Assembly (NCBI GenBank): GCA_944325785.1
Contig: CALVBN010000008.1
Location: 1-64,000, forward strand
Direction of reading: 5' to 3'
From: Candidatus Gastranaerophilales bacterium
GTDB taxonomy: Bacteria; Cyanobacteriota; Vampirovibrionia; Gastranaerophilales; Gastranaerophilaceae
Length of the DNA stretch: 64,000 bases
In this document: in pieces, positions 16,307-26,282 of the stretch
How the letters are laid out: each line of letters starts with the position of its first letter
Position numbering within the stretch: the first letter of the stretch is position 1
Position numbers and translations under genes: made by a program
Notes under the pieces: model-generated
Told to the model about the DNA's origin: nothing
The model's input: the letters and a program-made list of their open reading frames with translations, nothing else
Database searches by the model: none

Positions 16307-17664
16307 GTTGTACCTTCCTTTGAATCTTTTAGAATAATTCCCGCATTATCAAGAGCAATACGGATTTTATCAGCAACATCCCAGTTTTTTTCAGCCCTTG
16401 CGATTTTTCTCTTTTCAATTATTTCATCCATTGAAGAGAAATTTTCTCCGAGTTCAGCACTGATTAGGCTTAATTTTTCCTTCAATTCATCTTCTGAAAG
16501 TCCAGCTTTTTCAAAAGTAAAACCGAGAGTTTCCGCAAGTTTATTCAGAAGAGTGTAAGCATAAGGAACATCTTTATTTGCCTTGTTTGTTAAATCAAAT
16601 AAAACGGCAAGCGCTTTGGACGTATTCAAGTCATCATCCATTGCTTCAACGAATTCCTTGTATTCATCAAGCGCCGTCAAATCCAGAGTTTCATCTATTT
16701 TAGTCCTCTTTGCATTAAGCATTCTCTTTACACCGTTTGATGCTGACTGCAAAGCTTCATCGGAAAACTCTACCGGCATGCGGTAATGGTTTGTTAAGAT
16801 GAAAAACCTGATTGTATTTGCATCATATTTTTTGAGCAGATCATCAATCGTAAGGAAATTGCCTAAAGATTTGGACATCTTTTCTTTATTAATGGTTACA
16901 AATCCGTTATGAAGCCAGTAATTAACAAACTTGCATCCGTTTGCGCATTCTGACTGTGCAATTTCATTCTCGTGGTGCGGGAAAATAAGGTCAGCACCGC
17001 CCGCGTGGATATCGATTGTTTTTCCAAGATATTTTCTGCTCATTGCAGAACATTCAATATGCCATCCGGGACGTCCTACTCCCCAGGGGGAATTGTAGCC
17101 GAACTTTTCATCTTTTTTCCACAAAGCAAAATCAAGCGGATCTTCTTTGTGTTCTCCGATTTCAATTCTGGCACCGCTTTCAAGTTTATCTATCGGCTGT
17201 TTTGAAAGATATCCGTACTGAGGGAATTTTTTTACTCTAAAATAAACATCCCCGTTTGCCTCATATGCATAGCCCTTATTGATTAAATCTTTTACTATTG
17301 AAATCATTTCACCCAGAGTTTTGGTTGCAAAAGGCTCAATATCGGGTTTTAAATTGTTCAAAGCTTTCATGCTTTCGCTGAATTTTTTGTACCAGAAAGT
17401 TGAAACTTCCTCCGGAGTCTTATTTTCCTTTTCAGCTTTTTTCAAAATCTTATCATCTACATCAGTAACATTTCTGCAGTAGGTTACATCGTACCCTCTA
17501 AACTTTAAATACCTGTATAAAACATCCCAGGTAATATAACATCTTGCGTGACCCAAATGAGCATTGTCGTAGACTGTCGGTCCGCAGACATACATTTTTA
17601 CTTTATTCCCATCAATAGGTTTAAATTCTTCAATCTTGTTCGTATAAGAGTTATGTAATCTCAT
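16291..17664 (-). CDS. cysS: Cysteinyl-tRNA synthetase
   Basis: 457 residues from MRLHNSYT, with GGGGAGAA directly upstream. Class I motifs: HLGHARCY (HIGH) near residue 37 and KMSKSLGN (KMSKS) near 260. The zinc site includes C28 (YVCGPTVYD), C203 (HIECSAMS) and HENE with C239 nearby. It charges tRNA-Cys in the cytoplasm. Full length for the family. First gene of a compact run with spoIID and murJ. Confidence 0.97.
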   Translation of the reverse strand: MRLHNSYTNKIEEFKPIDGNKVKMYVCGPTVYDNAHLGHARCYITWDVLYRYLKFRGYDVTYCRNVTDVDDKILKKAEKENKTPEEVSTFWYKKFSESMKALNNLKPDIEPFATKTLGEMISIVKDLINKGYAYEANGDVYFRVKKFPQYGYLSKQPIDKLESGARIEIGEHKEDPLDFALWKKDEKFGYNSPWGVGRPGWHIECSAMSRKYLGKTIDIHAGGADLIFPHHENEIAQSECANGCKFVNYWLHNGFVTINKEKMSKSLGNFLTIDDLLKKYDANTIRFFILTNHYRMPVEFSDEALQSASNGVKRMLNAKRTKIDETLDLTALDEYKEFVEAMDDDLNTSKALAVLFDLTNKANKDVPYAYTLLNKLAETLGFTFEKAGLSEDELKEKLSLISAELGENFSSMDEIIEKRKIARAEKNWDVADKIRIALDNAGIILKDSKEGTTWEVK

Positions 17665-17740
17665 AAAGATTCTCCCCAAATAATAGCCGGCAAGAAAATT
17701 TTATAACAAACAAAAATATCTGTCTATAACAAGCTTAATT

Positions 17741-17774
17741 AAAAAAGCCTAAACTCAAGAGTTTAGGCTTTTTT
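17741..17774 (-). terminator. Bidirectional terminator
   Basis: AAAAAAGCCTAAACTC-AAGA-GTTTAGGCTTTTTT, symmetrical with A and T runs on both sides. The stop codon of the leftward gene 17763-19652 lies inside the stem, so this ends that gene before cysS begins. Confidence 0.85.
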
Positions 17775-19652
17775 CTCTTCATGATTTTTTTGATAAGCTT
17801 TTTTTGTATTGTAATATGTAAGCTTTGGTATAAATACACCCAGAATTAAAGGCGAAATAACAACGGTTGAGAGGAATCCCGGCAGAGAATTAAGCCCCCT
17901 TGCCATTTTTGCAATGTTATTATGCTTAATTTCTCCTGTGCCTTTCATAACCTTTGATATAATCTCATTTGAACCGTCAAATTTTTCAAATAATTCAATT
18001 ATTTTTTTATTCTTTTCTTCTTTTTTAAGATGTTTTATTGAATCAAGCGTAAATGTTTTATCATTGAACATCAAAGAAGCATTTTTTGACTTAGATATAA
18101 TTTTGCCTAAATCACCGCCCTTTTCATCCACAAATTTTGAAAAGTTTATAAGTTTGGTTTTTGAATCAATATCTGAATAAATAGCATCCAAATCCGCTAC
18201 CGGTAATACTTCAAGATTACTGTACGGCCAGACTATATCCCAGGCTTTTTTAAGCCAGTTTTTACCGTCAGATGCTCTGTTTGTAAGAATAAAGCCTACT
18301 TTATTTTCATAACATTTTACAATAGCTTTTGTTAATAGCGGAACGGCAAATACTACAGAGAGCGAAGAAACTGTATCTCTCAAAAGAATTTCATTTATTT
18401 CCGTCATATCTCTTTTGCCGTTTTCATCTATCTGAGCTCTGTCCCACGCTTTTTTACCCCTTGGCAGAAGCAGACCAAAAGTAGCAAGAGCGGCAAAAGT
18501 TGTTTTAGAGAAATTGTATCCGGTATATTCTAACAAAGCCTGCCATTTTTCCGGAGTATGCTTGACAAGGAATTTGCCCATTTTTGATAAAATACCGTCA
18601 TTATTGATACCTTTGCCCTTAAATGCCGGAGAATTTTCTTTATTCTCAGCCTTGTTTTGCAGAGCAGACTGTTCTGTATCCTGTTCTTGAACCCGTTTTT
18701 GTCCGTGTACCTTTGCCCCCGGAGCAACATCACCCCTCACATAAAGTTTTGGTATCAAAGATAAACCGCCCAATGTAATAACAACGTTAGCAATATTTGT
18801 CAAGAAACGTTTTGATGCAAAGTTGTTTTTTATATTTTCGATAGAATCTGCTGTAAGAGCTGCTCTGTTTTCATTTCTATCGATAGCATCTATGCCGTAA
18901 TCTCTCAAGGCAGTAATAACTTCTCCGGAGCTGAATGCTTGCTTGGTTTTGGCATCGCCGACGTATAACTTATTTACATTATACAAGGATGAAGACGTTT
19001 CAACCATTTTGCTGTTAATTCTTGCCTGGATTTTTCCGAGAGCTTCATCTTTTACTTTCTTCTTGTTATTAGGTTCAAAATTCTTCATCTCTTTAAGAAT
19101 GAAGTCTATAGTTTCCTGCGGATTTTTATCTCCGGGAACGGATTCTTTGTATATAGAGCTGATATGATATTTATAAAATTCTTCTTTAAACTTTTTCGCA
19201 TCTTTCATTACAGACTTGTCAAAGTTCGGATCTTCAACCATTTTCTTGAAACTTTCACTCAAACGCTTGATAAGACGCGTGTTTGTATTTGTTGAGCGGC
19301 AGAATAAGCCTGTTACTGCAAGTACAGCAGGAGCTACGGCAATAATATAAGGTCCTGTCAAACCTTCTCTGCCAAGTACTTCTAAGCCTTCTTGTATATT
19401 ATAGCTTCCTGTAACATCTCTGTCACGGTGGAAACCCGTATAAACACGCGGCGCCGTCATGCCCAAACCATCTTGAATCAAGAATGATACAAGATAACCC
19501 TGTTTTTCTATCCACTGCATAATAGAACCGGTACCGCTTAAAATCGGCATTATGCCTAAGGATTTAAAATTAGGAGAGTACTGTTTTTCATTTCTGTTCA
19601 GCTTCGGGCTGGTGAAAGTACTTGTCTGATTGTTGATACCGTTAATTTTCAA
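17763..19652 (-). CDS. Lineage-type membrane protein with N-terminal NFKSLG motif
   Basis: About 629 residues. I favour a TTG start (giving MKINGINNQTS) because AGGGA lies 8 bp upstream and related proteins here start MKVN, MRIN or MNIN. The N-terminal 30 residues are polar and end in SPNFKSLG. Several hydrophobic stretches follow (near 75-110, 290, 380-400, 440-460 and 600), mixed with long charged helical regions. The protein at 33717-34757 has a similar design and phrases (VVRGDVAPG-like, LPGFLSTVVISPLILG). No known function. It has its own terminator. It seems specific to this bacterial group, by my recollection. Confidence 0.7.
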   Translation of the reverse strand: MKINGINNQTSTFTSPKLNRNEKQYSPNFKSLGIMPILSGTGSIMQWIEKQGYLVSFLIQDGLGMTAPRVYTGFHRDRDVTGSYNIQEGLEVLGREGLTGPYIIAVAPAVLAVTGLFCRSTNTNTRLIKRLSESFKKMVEDPNFDKSVMKDAKKFKEEFYKYHISSIYKESVPGDKNPQETIDFILKEMKNFEPNNKKKVKDEALGKIQARINSKMVETSSSLYNVNKLYVGDAKTKQAFSSGEVITALRDYGIDAIDRNENRAALTADSIENIKNNFASKRFLTNIANVVITLGGLSLIPKLYVRGDVAPGAKVHGQKRVQEQDTEQSALQNKAENKENSPAFKGKGINNDGILSKMGKFLVKHTPEKWQALLEYTGYNFSKTTFAALATFGLLLPRGKKAWDRAQIDENGKRDMTEINEILLRDTVSSLSVVFAVPLLTKAIVKCYENKVGFILTNRASDGKNWLKKAWDIVWPYSNLEVLPVADLDAIYSDIDSKTKLINFSKFVDEKGGDLGKIISKSKNASLMFNDKTFTLDSIKHLKKEEKNKKIIELFEKFDGSNEIISKVMKGTGEIKHNNIAKMARGLNSLPGFLSTVVISPLILGVFIPKLTYYNTKKAYQKNHEEKKA

Positions 19653-19754
19653 TATTATATCCCTACCGACTAAGTGTAACCTGTACACCTATTATAATGA
19701 TTTGTGCAGGTTAGGACAAGATAGAGTATATACTATTGTTAGAAAAATTTACAT

Positions 19755-20300
19755 TTATGCTTTGGGTTTATCCGGACCTTCTGAAACAATGTATTCTTTT
19801 TTAATACCCTGTACGTCAAGAATAAAATCGCAGAGCTCTCTTACAGCGCCTTTTCCGCCGTTATATGAAGATTTAAAATTGCAGATATCCTGCACTTCTT
19901 TAACAGCGTCATTAGGACAGCATGCCAGTCCAACTTTTTCTAAAATGCATACATCCGGAAGATCATCACCCATATATGAAACATTTTCGTAATTAAGATT
20001 ATATTTCTGCATCAATTCTTCAAGTGCGGGAAGCTTATATTTTCTACCTTGGTAAAGTTCCGTAAAATTAAGATTTTCAGCTCTATGGCGAACAGTACCG
20101 TTATTTCTTGCCGTTATTATTGCGGTAATAAATCCGGATTTGTTCATTCTAACTATTCCATGTCCGTCTTTTGCGTTAAATGTTTTATATTCAACCCCGT
20201 TTTCATCGTATGTTATGCTTCCGTCAGTCATAACTCCGTCTACATCAAAAACGAGCATTTTAATTTTTTTTGCTGCTTCAATTGCATTTTCTTTTGTCAT
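19755..20300 (-). CDS. kdsC: KDO-8-phosphate phosphatase
   Basis: 181 residues, small HAD phosphatase without a cap. Nucleophile D19 and D21 in LVFDVDGVMTDG; motif II ITARNN; motif III/IV MGDDLPD. KdsC removes phosphate from KDO-8-P in lipopolysaccharide core synthesis. kdsB and lpxK later in the window support that role rather than neuraminate phosphatase. AGGAGAGAAG precedes the start. Confidence 0.88.
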   Translation of the reverse strand: MTKENAIEAAKKIKMLVFDVDGVMTDGSITYDENGVEYKTFNAKDGHGIVRMNKSGFITAIITARNNGTVRHRAENLNFTELYQGRKYKLPALEELMQKYNLNYENVSYMGDDLPDVCILEKVGLACCPNDAVKEVQDICNFKSSYNGGKGAVRELCDFILDVQGIKKEYIVSEGPDKPKA

Positions 20301-20409
20301 AATTCTTCTCTCCTAATAAAAAAATTATACCCTAAATAGATGATTTAATATTTATCATGTTAAGAAATATAAAAAAATGCCGTTATTATAATTATTAAGG
20401 AAAATATAC

Positions 20410-20694
20410 ATGTTACAACTATTACCCCAGAATGATACTCTGACACCGAATATCACAAACCCTAATGAGGCTGTGGAATTTATCAATTCTTATATTGAGA
20501 AATATCACTGCGAGTTTATGAGTGTTGATTTGTCTTATATGAATATTCTTGATGCCTGCTTTGTGTCAACAATGTGTTCAACCAAACATTTTATCAAATA
20601 TCCGGAAGGCAAAATCAGCTGGAGAATATCTTCGGGTCTAATCCGAGATTTTAACAAGGATTTAGAGCTGGGAAATGCGGATTATACGGTATAA
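20410..20694 (+). CDS. Hypothetical protein, 94 aa
   Basis: Small soluble protein; the strand-loop-helix FMSVDLSYMNILDACFVSTMCSTKHF resembles a STAS-type fold (strand with D, then residues leading into a helix) but the match is weak. AAGGAAAATATAC precedes the ATG, and a TATAAT lies about 25 bp upstream. The gene stands divergent from kdsC. No family recognised. Confidence 0.65.
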   Translation: MLQLLPQNDTLTPNITNPNEAVEFINSYIEKYHCEFMSVDLSYMNILDACFVSTMCSTKHFIKYPEGKISWRISSGLIRDFNKDLELGNADYTV

Positions 20695-20714
20695 AAATTA
20701 ATTAGCATAAATTA

Positions 20715-21185
20715 ATGGAATTTAAACTTAATAACAAAGATAAAATAAACCTATTTTTAGTATTGTTTATGGCAGTTGTGTTTTTCATTATGGGAGGCGG
20801 GGTAATATATTCCGGTATAAGGAGTGCGGAAGTATTTCCGCTTGTACTTGGCGGAGTTGCTGTCTGCTGGAGTTTATACATTTTTATTGTTATATTTGCA
20901 GTTGTTTTCGGAAGATATAAATCAATATTCATTGATAACGAGACTCGAAAGTTTATTTTTAGCACAAAAAACGGATATGAAGCAATAACTTTTGATGATA
21001 TTCAAAAAGCCCGCATTATTACTGCTGACTTATACCCAAGAATAAATATATCAGTAATAAAGCTTTATGACCGTAACAATCATTGTCATACTGCTGTAAT
21101 AAGCGATTGGGGTGTTTTCTACGAGTGTATACCCCAAGATATCAATAAATCGATAGAATGCAGATGGTTTATTAATCTCTGGTAA
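20715..21185 (+). CDS. Hypothetical two-helix membrane protein, 156 aa
   Basis: Two adjacent transmembrane helices (about 12-35 and 40-65) are followed by a cytoplasmic beta-rich domain (YKSIFIDNETRKFIFSTKNGYEAITFDDIQKARI), the layout of bacterial PH-like membrane proteins. It follows the 94-aa gene by 20 bp, likely one transcript. Its 3' end runs convergent toward the HEAT-like gene with about 100 bp between. No ribosome binding site is obvious. Confidence 0.65.
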   Translation: MEFKLNNKDKINLFLVLFMAVVFFIMGGGVIYSGIRSAEVFPLVLGGVAVCWSLYIFIVIFAVVFGRYKSIFIDNETRKFIFSTKNGYEAITFDDIQKARIITADLYPRINISVIKLYDRNNHCHTAVISDWGVFYECIPQDINKSIECRWFINLW

Positions 21186-21289
21186 ATCCGTTTGTAAATT
21201 GTCAATAATCACAAATGTATTTTGCAACGCGGCGCGGGTTCTTTTAAAACCTCTAAATAACGTATCAAGCACCGCATTATCAGTCACCG

Positions 21290-22465
21290 TTATAAAACTT
21301 TTACGACTTCTCTAATATCTCCGCTTGTAATGTTATTAAGTGCAAGCTCTTTGTGAGAATCGCTGAGCGCCTCTTTTTCCTTTAAAAGAGTCAACACTTT
21401 TAAAATCAAAGTCTGATTTGTACTGTCCAGAAGAGTTTCCAGCTCTTCTATTTCATCAACAAAATCGACCGCAAAGGATACAAAATCGCTTTCATCGTAC
21501 AATTCATCATAGAAAAGGCTCTTGAGCTTGTTTTGATTTACTCCGTCTAAAAGATTACTTATAGCAAAAACCTCTTCTTTAGTATTTTTATCACAATCAA
21601 ACAAATACTCATCATTGCTTGCAAGCTCCGCAAACTTGTCTTTTGCAAGCCTTAAAAGAACGGCAGAAGAGCTTGTCAGATTTTCCAAATATAACTGTTC
21701 AAAAACATTATACAGATTGTAATCTATAGAAGCGCTCAAAGGAATAATTTCCGGCATCGCATTAACAATATGGCACAGAACAAGCACCGCCGTATCCAAA
21801 TCCGTCTTTAAAAGCTCCTCTATTGAAACCAGATACGGAATTTCTGAAGCAATGTTTTCCGATAATGTCGACTTCTTCATTACATTAATAATTTTATCCA
21901 GAGCGTCTTTTGCTTGATATGTCACAAGGAATTTAACCGCATTATACTGCTCAAATTCATCTTGGGAATTAAGCCTCTCAAGAGCTTCATTTTTAGATAT
22001 TTCATCATTTAACTTAGACAACACTTCTATAGAATTAACGCTCAAAGGCTCAAATTCAGACATTGCAGTCTGTCTTATAAGCGGAACTAAGTCCTCAAGA
22101 TAATTTTCCGGCACGAAAGAAAAATATTTAACCGCATAAGCCTTCTCGCCGTCTGTTCCGTTCAGAAAAATTTCCTTCATCGCCGGCAAAAGCTCAACTC
22201 CGCCGAATTCATACAACACTTCCGCAATCATAGTATCATATGACGGCGAATAATAATTCAAAAAGTTCATAAGATTTAAGTAGTTATCCTTATTGCAGGC
22301 TCTTTGAATTCTTTTGGCAACGTTATTTTTCACAAAATCAAATAAAAACCCGTCCTGCTTAACCAGTTTTTCAAACAGGTCTGTGTCAGAATTATCAACA
22401 AGGGCTTTTGCAACAATCTCGTACTCAGCAGGATCCTTACCTGTGAGCTTTTTAATTAAATCCAT
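21290..22465 (-). CDS. HEAT-like alpha-helical repeat protein
   Basis: 391 residues, almost entirely helical, with repeated helix pairs of about 30-35 residues (for example PAMKEIFLNGTDGEKAYAVKYFSFVPENYLEDLVPLIRQ). This is the pattern of HEAT or ARM solenoids that act as protein-binding scaffolds. No signal peptide or membrane helix, so cytoplasmic. No catalytic motif. Partner unknown. Confidence 0.7.
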   Translation of the reverse strand: MDLIKKLTGKDPAEYEIVAKALVDNSDTDLFEKLVKQDGFLFDFVKNNVAKRIQRACNKDNYLNLMNFLNYYSPSYDTMIAEVLYEFGGVELLPAMKEIFLNGTDGEKAYAVKYFSFVPENYLEDLVPLIRQTAMSEFEPLSVNSIEVLSKLNDEISKNEALERLNSQDEFEQYNAVKFLVTYQAKDALDKIINVMKKSTLSENIASEIPYLVSIEELLKTDLDTAVLVLCHIVNAMPEIIPLSASIDYNLYNVFEQLYLENLTSSSAVLLRLAKDKFAELASNDEYLFDCDKNTKEEVFAISNLLDGVNQNKLKSLFYDELYDESDFVSFAVDFVDEIEELETLLDSTNQTLILKVLTLLKEKEALSDSHKELALNNITSGDIREVVKVL

Positions 22466-22564
22466 AGCTCTTTAATCCTTTTAAATAGAAGTAATATTTA
22501 TGACAAAGGGAATAGAATAATTTAAGCATCATTATTCTTTTATTTACCCCTTACCCTTTTACTC

Positions 22565-23137
22565 CTAATCTAAATAAAATACTGTCACAACTTTATGATT
22601 TTCTTCTGCGTAATCAACAGCAGTATGAAGAGTTTTGCTGGTATGAGAAAGGAAGCAGATGAGCTGGTTGCAGTCATCAATAATTTCTCTGTTGCATACT
22701 CTTGAAGCATCAGCAAGCGTCATCATTGCTCTATCGGCATGTTCCACAATATTCGGAACACCTATAAGCTGGTCTTGAACGTCTGAAGGCTGCTGACCTA
22801 TTGTTTGGGGCAAAATAACTTTCAGCTTGTCCGGATTAGACTTCATGGCGCCTCTTATTGCTGCAGCATTTGTACCGCATGAACCGCCGGAAGTAATAAT
22901 AGTATTACCCTGTCTGACAAGAGCTGTAGTTAAAGTTTCTATCATCTGCTGATGAGTAATAGCAAGGTTTCTTGAACCGATAATTGCAATTCTTTTTGCC
23001 GGCTGTTTAATCGTAGCTAATTCCATAGCAAGCTCATCTACAGTATCCGGCGAAGATTCCGCTACATCCATATCTCCCATCGGGACCATGATGGAGGGCT
23101 GTTTTTCTTCGTCAATAGAATTCAAAATATCGTTCAT
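22565..23137 (-). CDS. DprA/SLOG-like Rossmann protein
   Basis: 190 residues. After about 45 disordered residues comes the SLOG fold: RIAIIGSRNLAITHQQMIETLTTAL, IITSGGSCGTNAAAIRGAM, and VILPQTI. DprA loads RecA on incoming single-stranded DNA; this protein is shorter than full DprA (no SAM or winged domain). Similar short proteins in cyanobacteria are annotated as DNA recombination-mediator protein A. It is divergent from pcrA across about 90 bp, consistent with a DNA-metabolism role, though nucleotide signalling by a SLOG protein is an alternative. Confidence 0.72.
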   Translation of the reverse strand: MNDILNSIDEEKQPSIMVPMGDMDVAESSPDTVDELAMELATIKQPAKRIAIIGSRNLAITHQQMIETLTTALVRQGNTIITSGGSCGTNAAAIRGAMKSNPDKLKVILPQTIGQQPSDVQDQLIGVPNIVEHADRAMMTLADASRVCNREIIDDCNQLICFLSHTSKTLHTAVDYAEENHKVVTVFYLD

Positions 23138-23228
23138 CGTACCACCTTTAAAAAATCATTGTCATTCATACATATTTTGTGTATGCTGATATATAATATC
23201 ACAAAATTGGTAATTTGGGAATAGGGGA

Positions 23229-25697
23229 ATGGAAAATATTTTAGAAAACCTTAATAAAGAGCAGCTTGAAGCGGCTAAAACTACAACGGGAGCTTTACTT
23301 ATACTTGCAGGAGCAGGGAGCGGAAAAACAAAAGTTTTGACTTCAAGAATAGCCTATATGATTCAAAACGGCGCAATTGCGGGCAAAATTCTTGCCGTAA
23401 CATTTACAAACAAAGCTGCAAAAGAAATGAAAGAAAGACTTTCTTCAATTCTCGGCGAAAATATCGTTAAATACATGTGGGTAGGAACTTTCCACAGCAT
23501 CTGCGGAAGAATCCTAAGACAGGATATTGAAAATTATGCTTTTCAATCCGGCAAAAGACTGGATAAAAACTTTTCCATCTACGATGAAACGGATTCTATG
23601 GCTGTAATCAAGCAGGCTGTCAAAAAGCTTAATCTTGATGATAAAATCTACCAGCCCAAACTAATTAAGGCGGTAATTTCAAACGCTAAAAACAAAATGC
23701 AGGATGCATACACATTTGCAACCTTTGCAAGAGATTTCAAGTCGCAAAAAATAGCCGAAGTTTTTGAATTGTATGAAAATACGCTCAACAACAATAATGC
23801 TATAGACTTTGATGACATGCTGATGCTTTGCGTTAAGCTTCTGGAACAAAATCCGGAGGTCAGGGCTAAGTATTATAACAAATTCCAGCATATTCTTGTT
23901 GACGAGTATCAGGACACAAACCAGGCGCAGTATCAGCTTGTTAAAGCTCTGTATACAAATCTGCAGGCGGATATTCCTAAAGAGCGTTCTTTATGCGTAG
24001 TGGGAGATGTTGACCAATCTATATACAGCTGGAGAGGTGCGGATTTTAGAATAATTATGAATTTCCAGAATGATTTTCCGAATGTCAAACTGGTTAAACT
24101 TGAACAAAATTACCGTTCTACAGCAAATATCCTTAACGCGGCAAATGCCATTATTGAAAATAACGAAGAAAGAGTCGATAAAGTTCTTTATTCCCAAAAG
24201 GGCGACGGAGAGAAGATTACGCTCTATGAAGCGCAGGATGAAGCCGATGAAGCTAATTTTATCGTAAGATCAATAAGAGATACTTCAGATAATTATAACC
24301 AATTCGCCGTATTATACAGAACTAACGCACAGTCAAGAGCCTTAGAAGAAGCTCTGATTGCAGCCGGAATTCCATATAGAATCTACGGGGGGCTTAAGTT
24401 CTATGACAGAAAAGAAATTAAAGACGCTATCGCATATTTAAAATTGATTTATAACCAGAATGATTCGCAGTCCTTAAGAAGGATTATAAATGTTCCTAAG
24501 CGTGCAATAGGAGAAACAACATTAAAACATCTGCAGGAATACGCGGATGAGAATGACATGAGCTTATTCAGCGCGATACTTGATGTTGACAATATTTCAG
24601 CAATCAAATCCGGCACCGCAAGCAAATTAAAAGATTTTGCAACCCTTATAATAAAGCTTAAAGATGCTGAAAGCAGATATTCACTTCCGGAATTTTTGAG
24701 CCTTGTCCTTGAAAAAAGCGGATATATAAGAGAATTGCAGGCTTCCGGAACCGATGAAGATGCAGTAAGAATTGACAACTTGCAGGAGTTGGTAAACGTA
24801 GCTAATGAATTTGAGCCGGAAGAATTAGACAATACTTTAGGTGAATTCTTAGCGCAGGTTTCGCTCGTATCAGATATTGACAGCATGGATGAAATTGCTA
24901 ACAATGTAACACTAATGACCCTTCACGCTTCTAAAGGGCTGGAATTCCCGATAGTATTTCTTGCCGGATGCGATGAAGGAATCTTCCCTTCTGCCAGATG
25001 CTCTAACAGCTTGTCCGAGCTGGAAGAAGAACGCAGACTGATGTATGTAGGCGTTACAAGGGCTGAAACAAAACTGTATCTTACAACAGCAAAACGGCGT
25101 CAAATGTGGGGAGAATATAAATACTACAGCCCTAGCCGTTTTCTTGCTGAAATCCCTGCACAACTGCTCGACCAGGAAGAATCTTCAGACACTTTTGAAC
25201 ACACAAGCACATTCACAAGCGCTGTTAAAAAAGTTAAAGATACATCATCTTCCAGAGCTTCTTTTACAAATGACGGTTATGTAAAACCTTCAACCGGCTT
25301 CGGCTCTAACTTTGTTGCGCCTTCAATGAAGAAAACAACTAATGTTGTACAAAGAACGCCAAGCAAAATAATAATCAAAAAAAATCCAATAAATAAACAA
25401 AAGGAAGATGAAAAAATTAAAGCGTTTTTCGAAAATAATGTTATTAAGCGCAAAATGGAAGAAGAAAAACGCAAAAATGAAGAATTGGCAAAACAGCATT
25501 TAAAAGAAGAAGAGATTAAGAATACAACAACCCAGTATTTCTTTAATGTAGGCGAGCGGGTTTTTCATGAAAAACTCGGCGTGGGGCATATTGCAGACGT
25601 AATCCAAATCGGCGACAGCACTATGTACACAATAGACTTCGGAAAGCTGGGCAGAAAAGCAATGGATGCATCATATGCTCATTTAAAGAAATTTTAG
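23229..25697 (+). CDS. pcrA: UvrD/PcrA-type DNA helicase
   Basis: 822 residues, superfamily 1A. Q motif LNKEQLEA, Walker A AGAGSGKT (about 27-34), motif Ia TFTNKAAKEM, motif II VDEYQDTN, motif III VGDVDQSIYSWRGAD, motif IV QNYRST, motif V MTLHASKGLEF, motif VI YVGVTRA. The C-terminal 70 residues (GERVFHEKLGVGHIADV...IDFGKLGRK) are the PcrA Tudor-like domain that contacts RNA polymerase. A 3'-5' helicase in nucleotide-excision repair, replication and transcription-coupled repair. Complete. Confidence 0.95.
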   Translation: MENILENLNKEQLEAAKTTTGALLILAGAGSGKTKVLTSRIAYMIQNGAIAGKILAVTFTNKAAKEMKERLSSILGENIVKYMWVGTFHSICGRILRQDIENYAFQSGKRLDKNFSIYDETDSMAVIKQAVKKLNLDDKIYQPKLIKAVISNAKNKMQDAYTFATFARDFKSQKIAEVFELYENTLNNNNAIDFDDMLMLCVKLLEQNPEVRAKYYNKFQHILVDEYQDTNQAQYQLVKALYTNLQADIPKERSLCVVGDVDQSIYSWRGADFRIIMNFQNDFPNVKLVKLEQNYRSTANILNAANAIIENNEERVDKVLYSQKGDGEKITLYEAQDEADEANFIVRSIRDTSDNYNQFAVLYRTNAQSRALEEALIAAGIPYRIYGGLKFYDRKEIKDAIAYLKLIYNQNDSQSLRRIINVPKRAIGETTLKHLQEYADENDMSLFSAILDVDNISAIKSGTASKLKDFATLIIKLKDAESRYSLPEFLSLVLEKSGYIRELQASGTDEDAVRIDNLQELVNVANEFEPEELDNTLGEFLAQVSLVSDIDSMDEIANNVTLMTLHASKGLEFPIVFLAGCDEGIFPSARCSNSLSELEEERRLMYVGVTRAETKLYLTTAKRRQMWGEYKYYSPSRFLAEIPAQLLDQEESSDTFEHTSTFTSAVKKVKDTSSSRASFTNDGYVKPSTGFGSNFVAPSMKKTTNVVQRTPSKIIIKKNPINKQKEDEKIKAFFENNVIKRKMEEEKRKNEELAKQHLKEEEIKNTTTQYFFNVGERVFHEKLGVGHIADVIQIGDSTMYTIDFGKLGRKAMDASYAHLKKF

Positions 25698-25769
25698 TGA
25701 GTCTGATGAATCTCGTATATTTGCGTGAAGGGTGAGAGGTGAAGTATTTGTGTTACATTCAATGTAAAT

Positions 25770-26202
25770 TAATACCTATTCTGTTACATTGGGGTAAAAG
25801 CACGAAATGGAGCGCATCTCGGCTTTTAGAGAAATAAGCCCCCTCCCTAACCCTCCCCCGTGGAGAGGGAATGCGCGGAATTTGCAAGATAAATGCAAGA
25901 TAAAACAAGGCGTACACCGCGAGCGTGATGCGCAAGCATCCATAGCGAGCGTAAGAGAACCGGCTTGCCGGTCCAGCCTTGGAGGCAAACGCCAAATCAG
26001 CTCCAATGCCCGTAAGGGCATAGAAAACAACCGCTTCTTTTCTCTTTCTTTTCGTACTTTTCTTTCTCTTTTGATGCAAAAAAAGAGAAAGAAAAGTACA
26101 TAAAAAATATATATGTAAATTTTTGTAACAATATACCCTTAAACATTAAAGTTTTCTATACAACTTGCCGTATATATTAGTACAAATGTAACAGAATAGG
26201 TA
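25770..26202. repeat. Composite non-coding repeat with inverted ends
   Basis: The segment is bounded by an 18-bp inverted repeat (TACCTATTCTGTTACATT at the left, AATGTAACAGAATAGGTA at the right). Inside lies a GC-richer block with short palindromes (CTCCCTAACCCTCCCCCGTGG region, CCGGCTTGCCGG, GCCCGTAAGGGC). Several overlapping open frames on both strands are low-complexity artefacts. It looks like a MITE or REP cluster inserted between pcrA and the OadG-like gene; the gap 25698-26282 has no gene. Confidence 0.6.
26054..26099. repeat. Long palindrome GTACTTTTCTTTCTCTTTT
   Basis: 19-bp arm GTACTTTTCTTTCTCTTTT pairs with AAAAAGAGAAAGAAAAGTAC around a short GATGCA loop. It would form a strong hairpin in either strand. 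It lies within the composite repeat and probably marks one repeat unit. Confidence 0.75.
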
Positions 26203-26246
26203 ATATGTTACATATAGTGTAACATATTACCTATTCTGTTTTTTTA
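26190..26246 (+). terminator. 23-bp perfect hairpin with T tract
   Basis: Left arm AACAGAATAGGTAATATGTTACA, 5-base loop, perfect 23-base right arm, then TTTTTTT on the plus strand. The arm shares its outer bases with the repeat boundary sequence. It could terminate pcrA read-through, or be a MITE end folded on itself. It also faces the leftward OadG-like gene from its 3' side. Confidence 0.65.
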
Positions 26247-26282
26247 GTACTAAACCCGCAAAACCTTATAATACCAGAGTTA

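Noticed and set aside
21051..21287. Minus-strand frame with FRGFKRTRAALQNTF, resembling an FtsY N-terminus
   Set aside because: Only about 25 residues are suggestive, then it runs antisense through the membrane protein gene. At most a gene remnant; not enough to call.
25759..26103. Overlapping open frames on both strands in the pcrA-OadG gap
   Set aside because: They lie in palindromic, low-complexity repeats, have no ribosome binding site and mirror each other; not genes.
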